Notes: generated by a model from the sequence alone, not told the origin. A DNA stretch of 64,000 nt from Pseudomonadota bacterium (GCA_023389155.1 JAEWEV010000018.1:62001-126000), one strand, 5' to 3'. Counted from the stretch's first letter, positions 9,034 to 18,551 are shown. A program made the numbers and translations.

Positions 9034-9837
9034 TCAGGCGTCCGGTGAGTACTGTGCAACTGCGCGCAGTCCCTCAAGAACCGGCGACTCGCACTCGATG
9101 AGAGGTATTGTACCAAATCCCATGTCCACGCTGAATGAATCCAGACGCGCCTGCAATTCGGGAATAATGGCAGCGCGCGCACCGCCGGTGATAAACACGA
9201 GCGGCGCCTGTCCAAGATGCTCCACTACCTGCTGCCATTGACGGATCACGGCACCCGTTTGTGCAGCCACAATGCCGGTCGCAATCGCCGCCTGCGTGCT
9301 TTGCGGAAAGGAAGGCCAGACTTTGCCCGGCATGGGCGCAATGGGTAATCGGGCCGTGCCGGCACCAAGCGAGGACTGCATCATGCTGACACCCGGCAGG
9401 ATCAGCCCGCCAAGGAAGGTTTCATGGCCGTCAATTGCGTCAATGGTGGTGGCCGTACCAAAGCTGACCAGCATCAGCGGGCCATCGACGGGCCTTCTGG
9501 TAAGGATACCGAGCAGGCCCAGCCAGCGATCGGGCCCCAGCTCGGCAGGATTGTGATAGCGGTTTTTCAGGCGCAGCAATTGCCTGCCGGGCGTCAGCCA
9601 TTTGACCTGGCATGGCGCCATGATCATTTCCAATTCCTGGCGGATGGCGTCTGATGTCACACTGACACCCAGGGCACGCTCCGGAGGATGAGGCAGCCCC
9701 GCAAGCAGATCGGCCAGCGCATTCAGATTCTCCGGCGCAAAGGCATGCACCTGCTCGCTGCCGGCATTTGCAGACGTAGGGTCAAGAATGGAGATTTTGA
9801 CCCGGGAATTACCAGCATCAATAAGAACGGTTGGCAT
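9034..9837 (-). CDS. coaX: Type III pantothenate kinase (Baf family)
   Basis: Phosphorylates pantothenate in the first step of coenzyme A synthesis. 267 residues from the ATG at 9837. An upstream in-frame extension overlaps birA and lacks family similarity. Diagnostic blocks are DAGNSRVK at residues 7-14, GPDRWLGLLG, SFGTATTIDAI and the substrate loop GVSMMQSSLGAGTARLP. In Bordetella the orthologue was named Baf for its effect on bvg-regulated toxin expression; no bvg system is seen here. It follows birA by four bases in the same operon. Confidence 0.93.
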   Translation of the reverse strand: MPTVLIDAGNSRVKISILDPTSANAGSEQVHAFAPENLNALADLLAGLPHPPERALGVSVTSDAIRQELEMIMAPCQVKWLTPGRQLLRLKNRYHNPAELGPDRWLGLLGILTRRPVDGPLMLVSFGTATTIDAIDGHETFLGGLILPGVSMMQSSLGAGTARLPIAPMPGKVWPSFPQSTQAAIATGIVAAQTGAVIRQWQQVVEHLGQAPLVFITGGARAAIIPELQARLDSFSVDMGFGTIPLIECESPVLEGLRAVAQYSPDA

Positions 9838-9841
9838 AGGC

Positions 9842-10702
9842 TCAGTCCTGGCCCCTGGGTCGAATGGAAATATCGCCGATGGTAATGGCGTGCTGGCGCC
9901 CTTCACTTTCAACAAGGAGACAAGCGTCAGCATTGACCCCGTGCGCCGCGCCAGACAGCACGATACGGTCATCTACCAACACGTTCACGTCCTGTTCGTG
10001 CAGCGCGTCGATCTGATGATGACGCGACATGAATGCTTCAAAACCCTGCTGCTCGTATTGCGCAAAGGCATCACGCCAGGCGCGCGCAATGCGCGCCACC
10101 AGCAAGGCGATATCTTCCGAGGAACCGGAATCGCCGTTGATGTCGCTCAGTACCGACGTCCAGTCGGCGACCTTGCGTCCCAGATGGCGGGTCAGCTCCA
10201 CGGCACTGGAAAGATTCATTCCCATGCCCACAATCACGACATGATGATGCTGGGATTCACGCTTTGCCGGCCGGGTGGACTCAACCAGCAAGCCCGAGAG
10301 CTTGGCCTGATCATAAAGAATATCGTTGGGCCACTTCATCAGCAGGCGCTCCTGCACGGCGGGCCCCGCGATCCGGCGTAACTGCTCGCAGGCCACGATA
10401 CCGGCAACCGGCGCCAGCATGGGCAAGCGCGCCGGCGGCACAAAAACATCGTAAGCGCAGGAAAACATCAAGGTAGAGCCCGGCGTATCCTGCCAGCGAC
10501 GCCCCGCCCTGCCACGCCCGCTGGTTTGCGTGTGGGCGCCAAGCAGCGCAGGGCGACCCTTCTCCGACTGGGCGTTTCTGACTTCCTGCATCAGATTGAC
10601 GTTGGTCGAACCAATCTGCTCGACCCATGCGATACCGGCAAAGTCCGGCAAGGCCGAATAGAGGGTTTTCTGCAGAACGGAGGCACTTGGCAATAACGAC
10701 AT
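9842..10702 (-). CDS. birA: Biotin-[acetyl-CoA-carboxylase] ligase
   Basis: Attaches biotin to the carrier subunit of acetyl-CoA carboxylase via biotinyl-AMP. 286 residues. The protein starts directly with the catalytic domain (GSTNVNLM, then the GRGRAGR nucleotide loop at residues 62-68 and the LLMKWPNDILY block). It lacks the N-terminal winged helix that makes E. coli BirA a repressor, so it is monofunctional. The C-terminal SH3-like subdomain is present. It lies three bases downstream of waaA and four bases upstream of coaX. Confidence 0.93.
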   Translation of the reverse strand: MSLLPSASVLQKTLYSALPDFAGIAWVEQIGSTNVNLMQEVRNAQSEKGRPALLGAHTQTSGRGRAGRRWQDTPGSTLMFSCAYDVFVPPARLPMLAPVAGIVACEQLRRIAGPAVQERLLMKWPNDILYDQAKLSGLLVESTRPAKRESQHHHVVIVGMGMNLSSAVELTRHLGRKVADWTSVLSDINGDSGSSEDIALLVARIARAWRDAFAQYEQQGFEAFMSRHHQIDALHEQDVNVLVDDRIVLSGAAHGVNADACLLVESEGRQHAITIGDISIRPRGQD

Positions 10703-10705
10703 GAT

Positions 10706-12085
10706 TTACTTCAGGTAAGGCTGCAACGCAGACATGATTCTATCGGTTGCACCTTCGTGCAGCGACAGCCATTCTTTGGCTGCCCGGCTCATCCCCAGGC
10801 GCAAGTCAGGAGTGTCAAGAATTCGCAGGGCCAGCGCCACCGCCTCGGCGGGGCTCTGGGCACGTCTTGCCGCGCCTTCGCTCAGGGCGTCTTCCACGGA
10901 CTGCTCAAAGTTCCGGGTATGCGGCCCGACAATCACGGGAAGTCCAAGTGCACTGGCTTCAATATGATTCTGCCCCCCGAGTTCGGCAAAGCTGCCCGCC
11001 ACGATGGCGACATCGGCCATACCGTAGAAGAAAAACATTTCTCCCACGGTATCACCCAGCAGGACGTCGATCTTGCGCAACTCACTGTCGGTAGGAATAT
11101 CGCTGCGTCGACAGAAACTCAGCCCTTGCGCTTTAATGGCATCTGCGACTTCTTCAAAGCGCTGCGGGTGCCGCGGAACCACGACAAATAGCGGCATGAC
11201 CGGGGAATCGGTCGCACCGGCATCGGAGGAGCCTTTCGCGGCCATCGCCGCTACAGCTTTTTTCTTTACCCCGGCGATGGCCTGGGCAAATGGCTCGTTC
11301 TCGCCCTCACGTGTACTCGCAATCACAATAATCTGCCGACCGATATGACGCCGCGCAACCTGCCCCATATGCGACTGTTCGGGTGAAATACGCAAGTCGA
11401 ATTTCAGATTTCCAACCACACGCGTACGCTTGACACCAATATCGGCAAGCCTGGCGGCATCAAAATGGGTTTGAGTCAGGATCAGGTCGATACTGGTGAG
11501 TGCTTTGCGCAGCACGCTGCCCAGCAGCTGTCCACGACGCAGTGACGAGGGTGAGAATCGGGCGCTGGCCACGATAACGGGGATGTTCTGTTTTTTTGTC
11601 TCTGCCACCAGATTGGGCCAGATTTCACGTTCAATCAGAATCGCGCAGCGGGGCTTCCAGTAGTCAAGAAACCCCTGCACCGCTTCCGGAAAATCGTAAG
11701 GCATCCAGGCCTGGCAGAGACGCCCGGTGTTGATGGCCTGCGAAAATAGCTTGGCCCCATGGGAGCGGCCCGTCTCTGTAAAATGGGTGAGCAACACAGG
11801 CAGTCCCTGGTCGAGCAGCGACTGAACCAAAGGCTGGGCAGCCCGCGTTTCACCCAGGCTCACGGCGTGGACCCATACCGGCCGAGAAAAATCGAAGACC
11901 GTTTCGGCATAGCCATCATCATCATTATCGCGCGGCCCGGGCGATACGCTTTCGGTATAGCGTCCGTAACGCTCCGCTCCGCGGATGTCCCAGACACCCC
12001 CTGCGCGGCGTGCGCGCCGCTGCAGCCACCACAATAGCAAGGGTGAGGCCAGTCTTAACGTTGCTGTATAAAAGAAGCGATTCAT
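10706..12085 (-). CDS. waaA: 3-deoxy-D-manno-octulosonic acid (Kdo) transferase
   Basis: GT30 enzyme that adds Kdo from CMP-Kdo to lipid IVA at the inner membrane, starting the lipopolysaccharide core. 459 residues. The N-terminal amphipathic anchor is followed by WVHAVSLGE and the TETG-containing segment (HFTETGRS) expected of WaaA, then EREIWPNL. The C-terminal half has VVPRHPQR and GGQNHIEASALGLPVIVGP, the CMP-Kdo binding region. It is slightly longer than the usual 420-430 residues because of inserts around 262-285 and near the C-terminal half. It follows waaC after 43 bases. Confidence 0.93.
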   Translation of the reverse strand: MNRFFYTATLRLASPLLLWWLQRRARRAGGVWDIRGAERYGRYTESVSPGPRDNDDDGYAETVFDFSRPVWVHAVSLGETRAAQPLVQSLLDQGLPVLLTHFTETGRSHGAKLFSQAINTGRLCQAWMPYDFPEAVQGFLDYWKPRCAILIEREIWPNLVAETKKQNIPVIVASARFSPSSLRRGQLLGSVLRKALTSIDLILTQTHFDAARLADIGVKRTRVVGNLKFDLRISPEQSHMGQVARRHIGRQIIVIASTREGENEPFAQAIAGVKKKAVAAMAAKGSSDAGATDSPVMPLFVVVPRHPQRFEEVADAIKAQGLSFCRRSDIPTDSELRKIDVLLGDTVGEMFFFYGMADVAIVAGSFAELGGQNHIEASALGLPVIVGPHTRNFEQSVEDALSEGAARRAQSPAEAVALALRILDTPDLRLGMSRAAKEWLSLHEGATDRIMSALQPYLK

Positions 12086-12128
12086 ACTTTGATTCTAGGA
12101 GCCGGTGCGGGGACAAGGAGAAAATCTG

Positions 12129-13082
12129 TCAGACCTGCAAAGCCTGCTTCAGTTTTGATACGACCATGTCACGTGTCGGCGGCACTCCCCGGTCTCCAAG
12201 GCTCGCAGTAAAACCCGACCCTTCTAGCGGTGTCCGCACCGGCGTAGACGCACTGTAAATGCCGATGGTAGGACGCCCGAGCGCCGCTGCCAGATGAGTC
12301 AGACCGCTATCGAGGCCAACCATGATTCTGCAGGCTGCCAACAGTGTAGCAACTTCGGTCAGTGACATTCTCGGCAAAACTTCGGCATTATCGAAATCCC
12401 GAATAAGCGTCTGCGCTCTTGCGGATTCCTTTTCGTTGCCTGCCAGCAGTTTCATGCCCAGACCTGCCTGCTTCAGAATGGCAAATACTTCAAGCCAGTC
12501 CTGCTCCGGCCAGAGTTTATCATCGCGACTGGCCGATGGCATGATGACCGCATAATCCTGTATAGGCGTGTGGTCGGTGAAACGCTGCAACCCAAAATCC
12601 GGGGGGCCCGAATATGTATAGTTCAGTGATAATGAGGCCAGAAGGCGCTGCCGCTGCACGGCCGGTTGCCAGAATTCAACCTTGTGCCGTTCATGATAAA
12701 AAAGGGAGGCCAGCGATTCGCGGGCGGAATGCCAGTCAAGACCATGGCGTCGCCCATTCGCCTGGCGCACCACCCAGGCTGATTTCATCAGACCCTGCAT
12801 ATCCAGCACGATATCGTAATCGCGCTTGCGCAATCGCTGTGCAAACGCACGTCTTTCGGCTCGCGCCTCGCGGGAGAGCCATTTTTTGCGCCAGCGGCGA
12901 TGGGAAATAACAATAACTTCATTCACCGCAGGGTGCCAGGACGGAATTTCAGCAAAATTTTCTTCCACCACCCAGTCGATTTGCGCTTCGGGAAAGTGAT
13001 GACGAATATCCGAGATAGCCGGCAGCATATGCACCAGATCTCCCAGCGAAGAGGAGCGAACAATCAGGATTTTTTTTATCAT
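12129..13082 (-). CDS. waaC: Lipopolysaccharide heptosyltransferase I
   Basis: GT9 enzyme transferring the first L-glycero-D-manno-heptose to Kdo2-lipid A. 317 residues. Evidence: the N-terminal IVRSSSLGDLVHMLPAI, DWVVEENFAEIP, and the C-terminal GLDSGLTHLAAALGRPTIGIYSAS nucleotide-sugar block. It heads a minus-strand run with waaA, birA, coaX, the small membrane protein and the hydrolase. Its promoter must lie in 13083-13316. Confidence 0.93.
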   Translation of the reverse strand: MIKKILIVRSSSLGDLVHMLPAISDIRHHFPEAQIDWVVEENFAEIPSWHPAVNEVIVISHRRWRKKWLSREARAERRAFAQRLRKRDYDIVLDMQGLMKSAWVVRQANGRRHGLDWHSARESLASLFYHERHKVEFWQPAVQRQRLLASLSLNYTYSGPPDFGLQRFTDHTPIQDYAVIMPSASRDDKLWPEQDWLEVFAILKQAGLGMKLLAGNEKESARAQTLIRDFDNAEVLPRMSLTEVATLLAACRIMVGLDSGLTHLAAALGRPTIGIYSASTPVRTPLEGSGFTASLGDRGVPPTRDMVVSKLKQALQV

Positions 13083-13316
13083 CGTTGCAGATTCCGTACG
13101 GCGACACCCCTGAAGGCTTGCCGCGAAATAACCGGGTTCGTAATCAAGGCGGGCTGGCAGGGTTGATGGAAGGTTCCGGGAAGGATGCCAACCGGCTTTC
13201 CTTCTGGCCGCTATTGTAACGAAGAATGCTGCGCGGCTGCATATGGATTTCCAGGAGCAGCCATCGTTTTGTCACAGGGAGCCCCGATCGAACCGGGGAA
13301 ATGCCGGAGGGGCCAT

Positions 13317-14126
13317 TCATGACAGTTCGAGCTCGGCAAGAATGGGGGCATGGTCGGAGATGCGGCTCCAGGGGCGTCCCTTGAGCACTTGTGCAGACAG
13401 GATGGTAAAGCCCCGCTGGTACATGCGATCCAGTCGCAGCCAGGGAAACATGGACGGAAAGGTCCGAGGCGGTGCGAGCTGGTCCACAGACATCAGGCCG
13501 CGTCCGTCCATCATGCTGCGCAGGGAGGTTTTCAGTCGCGGCAATTCATTATCGACACGCAGCGGGCTATTGGCAAAAACTTCGTGCAGACCCAGTTCAT
13601 GGTCAAAATACGGCGCCAGTTTTTCGTTCCAATCGTTAAAGTCGCCGGCAAGAATCAGCGGTTCGTTGTCCGGTACCATTCGCTGGATCCGTCCGATAAT
13701 CGCGGAAACCTGACGTCCACGGCTGCCGGCAAACAGGCCCAGATGGGCAACAAAACAGTGAACTTTCCGGCCGTCGATTTCTACCTGCGCATGCAGAACC
13801 CCGCGCTGCTCCAGGCGGTGGTCGGAAATATCCTCATTTTCGTGATCAAGAATGCGAAAACGCGACAACAGCGCGTTGCCGTGGTCGGAGTCGGTGCGCA
13901 CCGCATTGCAGCCGTAGCAGACATCCATGGACAAATGCGTTGCCAGCATATCCTGCTGGGCATGCAGGCACTCCACCCGGCTATTGCGCCCCTGCACTTC
14001 CTGCAGAAAAACTAGGTCGGCTCCCAGGTCGGTCAGTCCTGTCTGCAGATCAAGAAGCGAAACCCGCTTGCCGAACGCCGACTTCCCTTTGTGAATGTTG
14101 TAACTGACGACTTTGAGTGTTGTCAT
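13317..14126 (-). CDS. Endonuclease/exonuclease/phosphatase (EEP) family protein
   Basis: A 269-residue metal-dependent phosphodiesterase of the DNase I/EEP superfamily. Active-site blocks are in the right order: SYNIHKG (Asn), FLQEVQG (Glu), HGNALLSRF, VAHLGL (His), AGDFNDW (Asp, Asn) and the terminal SDHAP. The ATG at 14126 gives the conserved beginning MTTLKVVSYN; an upstream in-frame start would overlap the next gene. Substrate (DNA, lipid or inositol phosphate) cannot be assigned. Confidence 0.85.
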   Translation of the reverse strand: MTTLKVVSYNIHKGKSAFGKRVSLLDLQTGLTDLGADLVFLQEVQGRNSRVECLHAQQDMLATHLSMDVCYGCNAVRTDSDHGNALLSRFRILDHENEDISDHRLEQRGVLHAQVEIDGRKVHCFVAHLGLFAGSRGRQVSAIIGRIQRMVPDNEPLILAGDFNDWNEKLAPYFDHELGLHEVFANSPLRVDNELPRLKTSLRSMMDGRGLMSVDQLAPPRTFPSMFPWLRLDRMYQRGFTILSAQVLKGRPWSRISDHAPILAELELS

Positions 14127-14133
14127 TATATTT

Positions 14134-14775
14134 TTATCCGAACAGAAACAGTCTTGCAAGCAGATCCAGTATCACACTAATGACGGGGAGCAGAACGGTT
14201 TGCAGTACGCCGAAGGCAATTAGTCCAAGCAGAATGAAAAAACCGTAAGGTTCGAGCCGCTGGTACGGAATAGCCAGACGAGCGGGAAGAAATCCGGCAA
14301 TGATACGACTGCCGTCCATGGGCGGGACGGGCAGCAGATTGAACACCATCAGGAAAATATTCAGGGTGAAACCGGCCATGGCCACCTTCCACCAGTAGGA
14401 GTCCAGCAGACCGGCACCCAGCAGCAGGCGCGCCGTAATTATCCAGGCAATCCCCATTAGCAGATTGGCTACTGGTCTTGCCAGCGCCAGTAGTATGCTG
14501 TCCCGTTTTGGCTGGGCAAAATTGGCTTCGTTTACTGGAATCGGCTTGGGCCAGCCAATCACAAAGCCGGTATTGACGGCAATGAGTAAAAGCGGCACCA
14601 AAATGGTTCCGATGGGATCAATGTGCTTACCGGGATTGAGCGTAAGGCGCCCCAGCATCATTGCTGTCCGGTCTCCCAGCCTGTGGGCGATATAGCCGCG
14701 AGCCGCCTCGGGTAACGTAATACCAAGAATGAGCGGGATGGCATAGATGGTGATGGCGCGGATAATGTCATCCAT
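14134..14775 (-). CDS. Site-2-protease-like (M50) membrane protein lacking the HExxH motif
   Basis: 213-residue polytopic protein with clear similarity to the small M50/site-2 protease family: GDRTAMMLGRLTLNPGKHIDPIGTI, then multiple membrane segments and NLLPVPPMDGSR (aspartate D154 of the NPDG-like motif). The family's first metal motif, normally HEAAH, reads P22-E-A-A-R26 here: codons CCC and CGC replace the two histidine codons. The rest of the fold and the reading frame are intact, so it is probably a pseudoprotease rather than a decaying gene. It ends seven bases before the EEP-family start. Confidence 0.85.
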   Translation of the reverse strand: MDDIIRAITIYAIPLILGITLPEAARGYIAHRLGDRTAMMLGRLTLNPGKHIDPIGTILVPLLLIAVNTGFVIGWPKPIPVNEANFAQPKRDSILLALARPVANLLMGIAWIITARLLLGAGLLDSYWWKVAMAGFTLNIFLMVFNLLPVPPMDGSRIIAGFLPARLAIPYQRLEPYGFFILLGLIAFGVLQTVLLPVISVILDLLARLFLFG

Positions 14776-15132
14776 GGTGATGACCGCCTGCGCAGCAGGG
14801 AACGATTTGCCCGACGTCCGGGATCCGAATACGGGTCAGACCGTATCTGAGACAATCATTCATACAATGGCCACCGGGAAAACACCGCGTGACCGCAACA
14901 ACAGGATTCAGCATATTTTTCATGGGCCTATTTTAATCTTGAAAAGCCGGGAAAGTCGCACACCTGGGGTTCGCTGGTTATTTCAAGTGCGATGTATATC
15001 TTGCATTCGGTTACGGGTTTTGCTGCTTTGTACAACTGGTTCCCGTATAAAATCGGGGCGCAGCCATACAATTTCAAAAAGAACCAGCCTGTCTGTCACA
15101 GTTGCAGCAGGTTTGCATGAGAGGGATCAACT
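14776..15132 (+). promoter_or_regulatory. Divergent intergenic region before ypfJ
   Basis: 357 bases without a credible gene between the M50-like gene and ypfJ. It should hold divergent promoters. A TATAAA element at 15046-15051 would suit a -10 box for ypfJ, but no convincing -35 at normal spacing was found. Confidence 0.3.
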
Positions 15133-16002
15133 ATGCGTTTAGACGACCAGGAACAAAGCAGTAATGTTGAGGACCGCCGCGGGGCGGGCGGATTCCGCCG
15201 TGGCGGTGGCATGCGCCTTGGTGGTGGAAAAATCGGCATCGGCACAATCGTTATCGCGCTGGCAGCATGGTATTTCCTGGGTATTAACCCCATGGCCATA
15301 CTGGGCGGCGGCGAAATCGTCCAGCAGCCTGACCAGCAGTCACAGCAGTCTGGTGCACCCGTGGCCAATGACGAAGATAAGGTCTTTATTTCCAAGGTGC
15401 TGAAAACCACAGAAAACGTCTGGTCCGGAATTTTCAAAGCGAATGGGGCGACTTACGACAATCCATCGCTGGTTCTCTATAGTGGTGCAACGCGCTCGGG
15501 CTGTGGTGTCGGGCAATCCGCTATGGGTCCTTTCTATTGCCCGGAAGATCGCAAGGTCTACCTGGACATGAGTTTCTTTCACCAGATGGGCGCACAGATG
15601 GGTGTCGAGGGCGACTTTGCGCAAGGCTATGTGCTGGCGCATGAGGTCGGGCATCACGTGCAGAATCTGATGGGGGTTATGGATAAAGTGGCACAGGGGC
15701 GCAGCACCATGAATGAAACCCAGGCCAATGATCTGTCGGTGCGTGTCGAGCTGCAGGCAGACTGCTTCGCCGGTATCTGGGCCCATGAACTGCAGAAGGA
15801 AGGCACCATTATTGAAGATGGTGATATCGAAGAAGCCATGAACGCGGCGGCGGCTGTTGGCGATGATCGCATCCAGAAACAGACGCAGGGTCATGTTGTG
15901 CCAGACTCGTTCACACACGGCTCGTCCGAGCAGCGTATGACCTGGTTCAAGCGCGGACTGGCCAGCGGCGACCTGAAGCAGTGCAATACATTCGGACAGT
16001 AG
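15133..16002 (+). CDS. ypfJ: Neutral zinc metallopeptidase, YpfJ/KPN_02809 family
   Basis: 289 residues. The N-terminal cytoplasmic stretch is rich in Gly and Arg (GAGGFRRGGG), followed by one transmembrane segment at about residues 36-50. Then comes a periplasmic zinc-peptidase domain with the HEVGH motif at 170-174 and a further acidic residue downstream in the RVELQADCFAG block, typical of PF04228. The real substrate of the family is not known; a role in envelope protein turnover is inference. Monocistronic, followed by a terminator. Confidence 0.92.
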   Translation: MRLDDQEQSSNVEDRRGAGGFRRGGGMRLGGGKIGIGTIVIALAAWYFLGINPMAILGGGEIVQQPDQQSQQSGAPVANDEDKVFISKVLKTTENVWSGIFKANGATYDNPSLVLYSGATRSGCGVGQSAMGPFYCPEDRKVYLDMSFFHQMGAQMGVEGDFAQGYVLAHEVGHHVQNLMGVMDKVAQGRSTMNETQANDLSVRVELQADCFAGIWAHELQKEGTIIEDGDIEEAMNAAAAVGDDRIQKQTQGHVVPDSFTHGSSEQRMTWFKRGLASGDLKQCNTFGQ

Positions 16003-16054
16003 TCTTACCCGCTGACTGACTCCGGCGCACGCAGGAAATGATCGCAATAAAAGA

Positions 16055-16078
16055 ACGGGACCCGCGGGCCCCGTTTTT
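16055..16078 (+). terminator. Rho-independent terminator after ypfJ
   Basis: ACGGG pairs with CCCGT, extended by an inner CCC/GGG stem with one mismatch, followed by five T residues. It lies 52 bases past the ypfJ stop. Confidence 0.65.
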
Positions 16079-16307
16079 CGTTGCTGAAAACGTATCTCAT
16101 GCATACGGAGGCTGCATGTACCGGCTGCTGTATGTGGGCGACTGTGTCAACGGCAGTCGTTGTTGCAACGGTGTCCTTTCAACTGGCGCATTAATGTCTT
16201 CACCGAGCCACAGCGCTCCGGTTGTTGCCCCATTACTATTGCCGTGGCGCTAGCTGAAACGCAGGGTTTGCAATAAAGATGCCTGAGTTGTACTTGTGCG
16301 CTGGCGG
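16079..16307. other. Intergenic region between ypfJ terminator and patatin gene
   Basis: No supported gene or RNA was recognised between the ypfJ terminator and the 3' end of the patatin gene. Short open frames here have no ribosome site and no family character. Confidence 0.4.
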
Positions 16308-17477
16308 TCAGAATTTTTTCTTGCGTCGCGCCTCGCCTTGGGCGCGATGGATATCATGCGTCACAAATGAAATATCGTTGTCGGGCATCGCAAGGTATTC
16401 CGGATGCGACAGGGTATTGCGGATATCCTTGAGCCCGGATTTCCAGTGATCACGCATGGCGCTCATGCCAAACTGATAATCTTTGTTGAAAGATTCATAT
16501 TCTCGGTCACGATAAATCAGCTGGATCACATTGCAGTGCTTGCTGTCTGCAATCGCCTGCGCACTGTCCAGGGTTTTCTGGTCCAGGGTATGCTGATCAG
16601 GAAGCGCTTGGAGCACTTGCGCCATGACACTGCGCATGCGCTGCATACGTGCCCATTGATTGGTTACCAGTCGAGTCCGGCTTGAGTACTGGATTTCCTT
16701 GACCCGATCATAGACTTGCAGCATATTGCCGGGCAGATGCCCTGAAGCACTCCACAGATCGACCTGAAATACCAGCGTGTCGGAATTTTCCTCGGCGTCC
16801 AGCACATAACCCAGTGGCGTATTGGACATAATGCCGCCGTCCCAGTAATACTCACCATCAATATGTACCGGTGCAAACGCGGGTGGCAAAGCGCCTGAGG
16901 CCATGAAATGCTCTGGCGTCAGATGGTGCCTGTCATTGCAGAAATACGTAAAATTGCCGGTACGCACGTTGACCGCTCCCACCGACACGTTCAGATGCCC
17001 CTTGTTGATAAGGTCAAAATCACACAGGCGCAGCAGGGTATTGCGCAGCGCCGACATATCATAAAAGCCGGTCTGCTCCACGCTGCCCGGGGTTAACATG
17101 GGGGGCGGAGGAAAGCGCAGTGTGAAAAATCCGTTCTGTCCGTCCATCATGGCGGACATCCCGTACATAGCTGACAGACTGCTGCGCGTCAGGTCATTGA
17201 AGCGGAACAGACTCTGCTCTACCCAGGGGGACAGACCAAAGCCATTATTGGACTGGCAAATAGTGTTCCAGAATTCGCGCAGACGCTCAGTTCGTTTGTC
17301 TGGCGGGTTACCGGCAATGATGGCAGTATTGAGCGCCCCGATGGAGATACCGGAAATCCAGTTGGGCTCCACACCCGCTTCCTGCAGGCCTTCGACCACC
17401 CCGGCCTGATAGGCGCCCAGGGCGCCCCCGCCCTGCAGGACAAGGGCGATCCGCTCGTATGCCGGTAACGTAACCAT
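16308..17477 (-). CDS. Patatin-like phospholipase with C-terminal DUF3734
   Basis: 389 residues from the ATG at 17477, eight bases after the dehydrogenase stop. The patatin catalytic dyad is present: oxyanion loop GGGALGAYQAG, nucleophile motif GISIGALN and the DGG of YYWDGGIMSNTPL. The last third (QLIYRDREYESFNKDYQFG and beyond, ending in a basic ARRKKKF tail) matches the DUF3734 extension commonly found beside 3-hydroxybutyrate dehydrogenase in this order. The pairing suggests a link to polyhydroxybutyrate or lipid turnover, but the substrate is unproven. Confidence 0.9.
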   Translation of the reverse strand: MVTLPAYERIALVLQGGGALGAYQAGVVEGLQEAGVEPNWISGISIGALNTAIIAGNPPDKRTERLREFWNTICQSNNGFGLSPWVEQSLFRFNDLTRSSLSAMYGMSAMMDGQNGFFTLRFPPPPMLTPGSVEQTGFYDMSALRNTLLRLCDFDLINKGHLNVSVGAVNVRTGNFTYFCNDRHHLTPEHFMASGALPPAFAPVHIDGEYYWDGGIMSNTPLGYVLDAEENSDTLVFQVDLWSASGHLPGNMLQVYDRVKEIQYSSRTRLVTNQWARMQRMRSVMAQVLQALPDQHTLDQKTLDSAQAIADSKHCNVIQLIYRDREYESFNKDYQFGMSAMRDHWKSGLKDIRNTLSHPEYLAMPDNDISFVTHDIHRAQGEARRKKKF

Positions 17478-17484
17478 GGCCGGA

Positions 17485-18282
17485 TTACTGCATGAACCAG
17501 CCGTGGCTGACCACGATAGACTGGCCGGTAAGCGCATTATTGGGGAAGGCTGCCAGGAACAGCGCCGTCTGGGCAATATCCTGCGGTGTGGTGAACTCGC
17601 CATCGACCGTGCCGGCCAGCATCACGTTTTTCACGACTTCCTCTTCGGAAATCCCCAGCTCTTTTGCCTGTTCAGGAATCTGCTTTTCCACGATAGGCGT
17701 GCGTACGAAGCCCGGACAAATCACGTGGGAGCGAACGTTGTGGGCTGCGCCCTCTTTGGCAAGGACACGCGCCAGACCCAGCAGACCATGTTTGGCAGTC
17801 ACATAGGGGGCTTTCAGTTTCGAGGCTTCGTGAGAATGGACCGAACCCATATAGATAACAACGCCTTTGTTAGCCTTGTACATATGCTGCAGGGCGGCCT
17901 TGGTGGTCAGGAATGCACCGTCCAGGTGAATGGCCAGCATTGTCTTCCATTTGGCAAATTCGAACTTGTCGATGGATTCAATGGTCTGAATGCCGGCGTT
18001 GGATACCAGGATATCCAGCGACCCGAATTTTTCGACCAGCGCATCGACGCCCTTGTTCACCTGATCCTCATCGGTCACGTCCATGGCAATGCCAAATGCC
18101 TTACCACCGGCGGCATTGATGGCTTCGGCAACCTTATTGGCTCCGTCCAGATTCAGGTCGGCAATCCCCACTGCAGCACCCGCTTTAGCGTAGGTTTCGG
18201 CGATTTCCCGACCCAGTCCACTGGCTGCGCCGGTTACCAGAGCCACCTGGCCGGCAAGTGAGGTTTGTATTTCTGTTGGCAT
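17485..18282 (-). CDS. bdhA: D-3-hydroxybutyrate dehydrogenase (SDR)
   Basis: Short-chain dehydrogenase oxidising D-3-hydroxybutyrate to acetoacetate, the step after polyhydroxybutyrate depolymerisation. Rossmann motif TGAASGLG, NAG segment (VSNAGIQ) and catalytic YVTAKHG with its lysine are all present, as is the C-terminal GWFMQ ending typical of this enzyme. AGGAG lies seven bases before the ATG at 18282; a tandem ATG at 18285 adds one residue. It is the first gene of a two-gene unit with the patatin. Confidence 0.9.
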   Translation of the reverse strand: MPTEIQTSLAGQVALVTGAASGLGREIAETYAKAGAAVGIADLNLDGANKVAEAINAAGGKAFGIAMDVTDEDQVNKGVDALVEKFGSLDILVSNAGIQTIESIDKFEFAKWKTMLAIHLDGAFLTTKAALQHMYKANKGVVIYMGSVHSHEASKLKAPYVTAKHGLLGLARVLAKEGAAHNVRSHVICPGFVRTPIVEKQIPEQAKELGISEEEVVKNVMLAGTVDGEFTTPQDIAQTALFLAAFPNNALTGQSIVVSHGWFMQ

Positions 18283-18551
18283 CATATCTCTCCTGGAAAA
18301 TTCAATGAACCGATTCATGGCAATCCTGGCCGCTGAGGCGAGCGCCAGGCCATGCGTCTTTTTATGTTTGGCAGTTGAACAGCGAAGCGCCTCAACTACA
18401 CAGTAACAAAATTATAGTCCTGCAAATGCGCTTATGCGGCGCTGACGCGGAATACCTCCAGCATTCGCAAGCTTGCCTGGCACATACCGGAGTGAATATC
18501 TTCCGGATGCCCATGGGTCCAGCTATTCCATCGCCGCTTATTGGTGCCCAG
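18283..18551. other. Intergenic region upstream of bdhA
   Basis: Promoter-side region of bdhA with no convincing gene. The bases nearest bdhA hold its ribosome site; the far end runs into the bidirectional terminator. Confidence 0.4.

Noticed and set aside
13282..13298. Hairpin containing GGTTCGATC that resembles a tRNA T-arm
   Set aside because: The T-stem does not pair in the correct register and no acceptor, D or anticodon arm fits; at best it is a weak 3' hairpin of the EEP gene.
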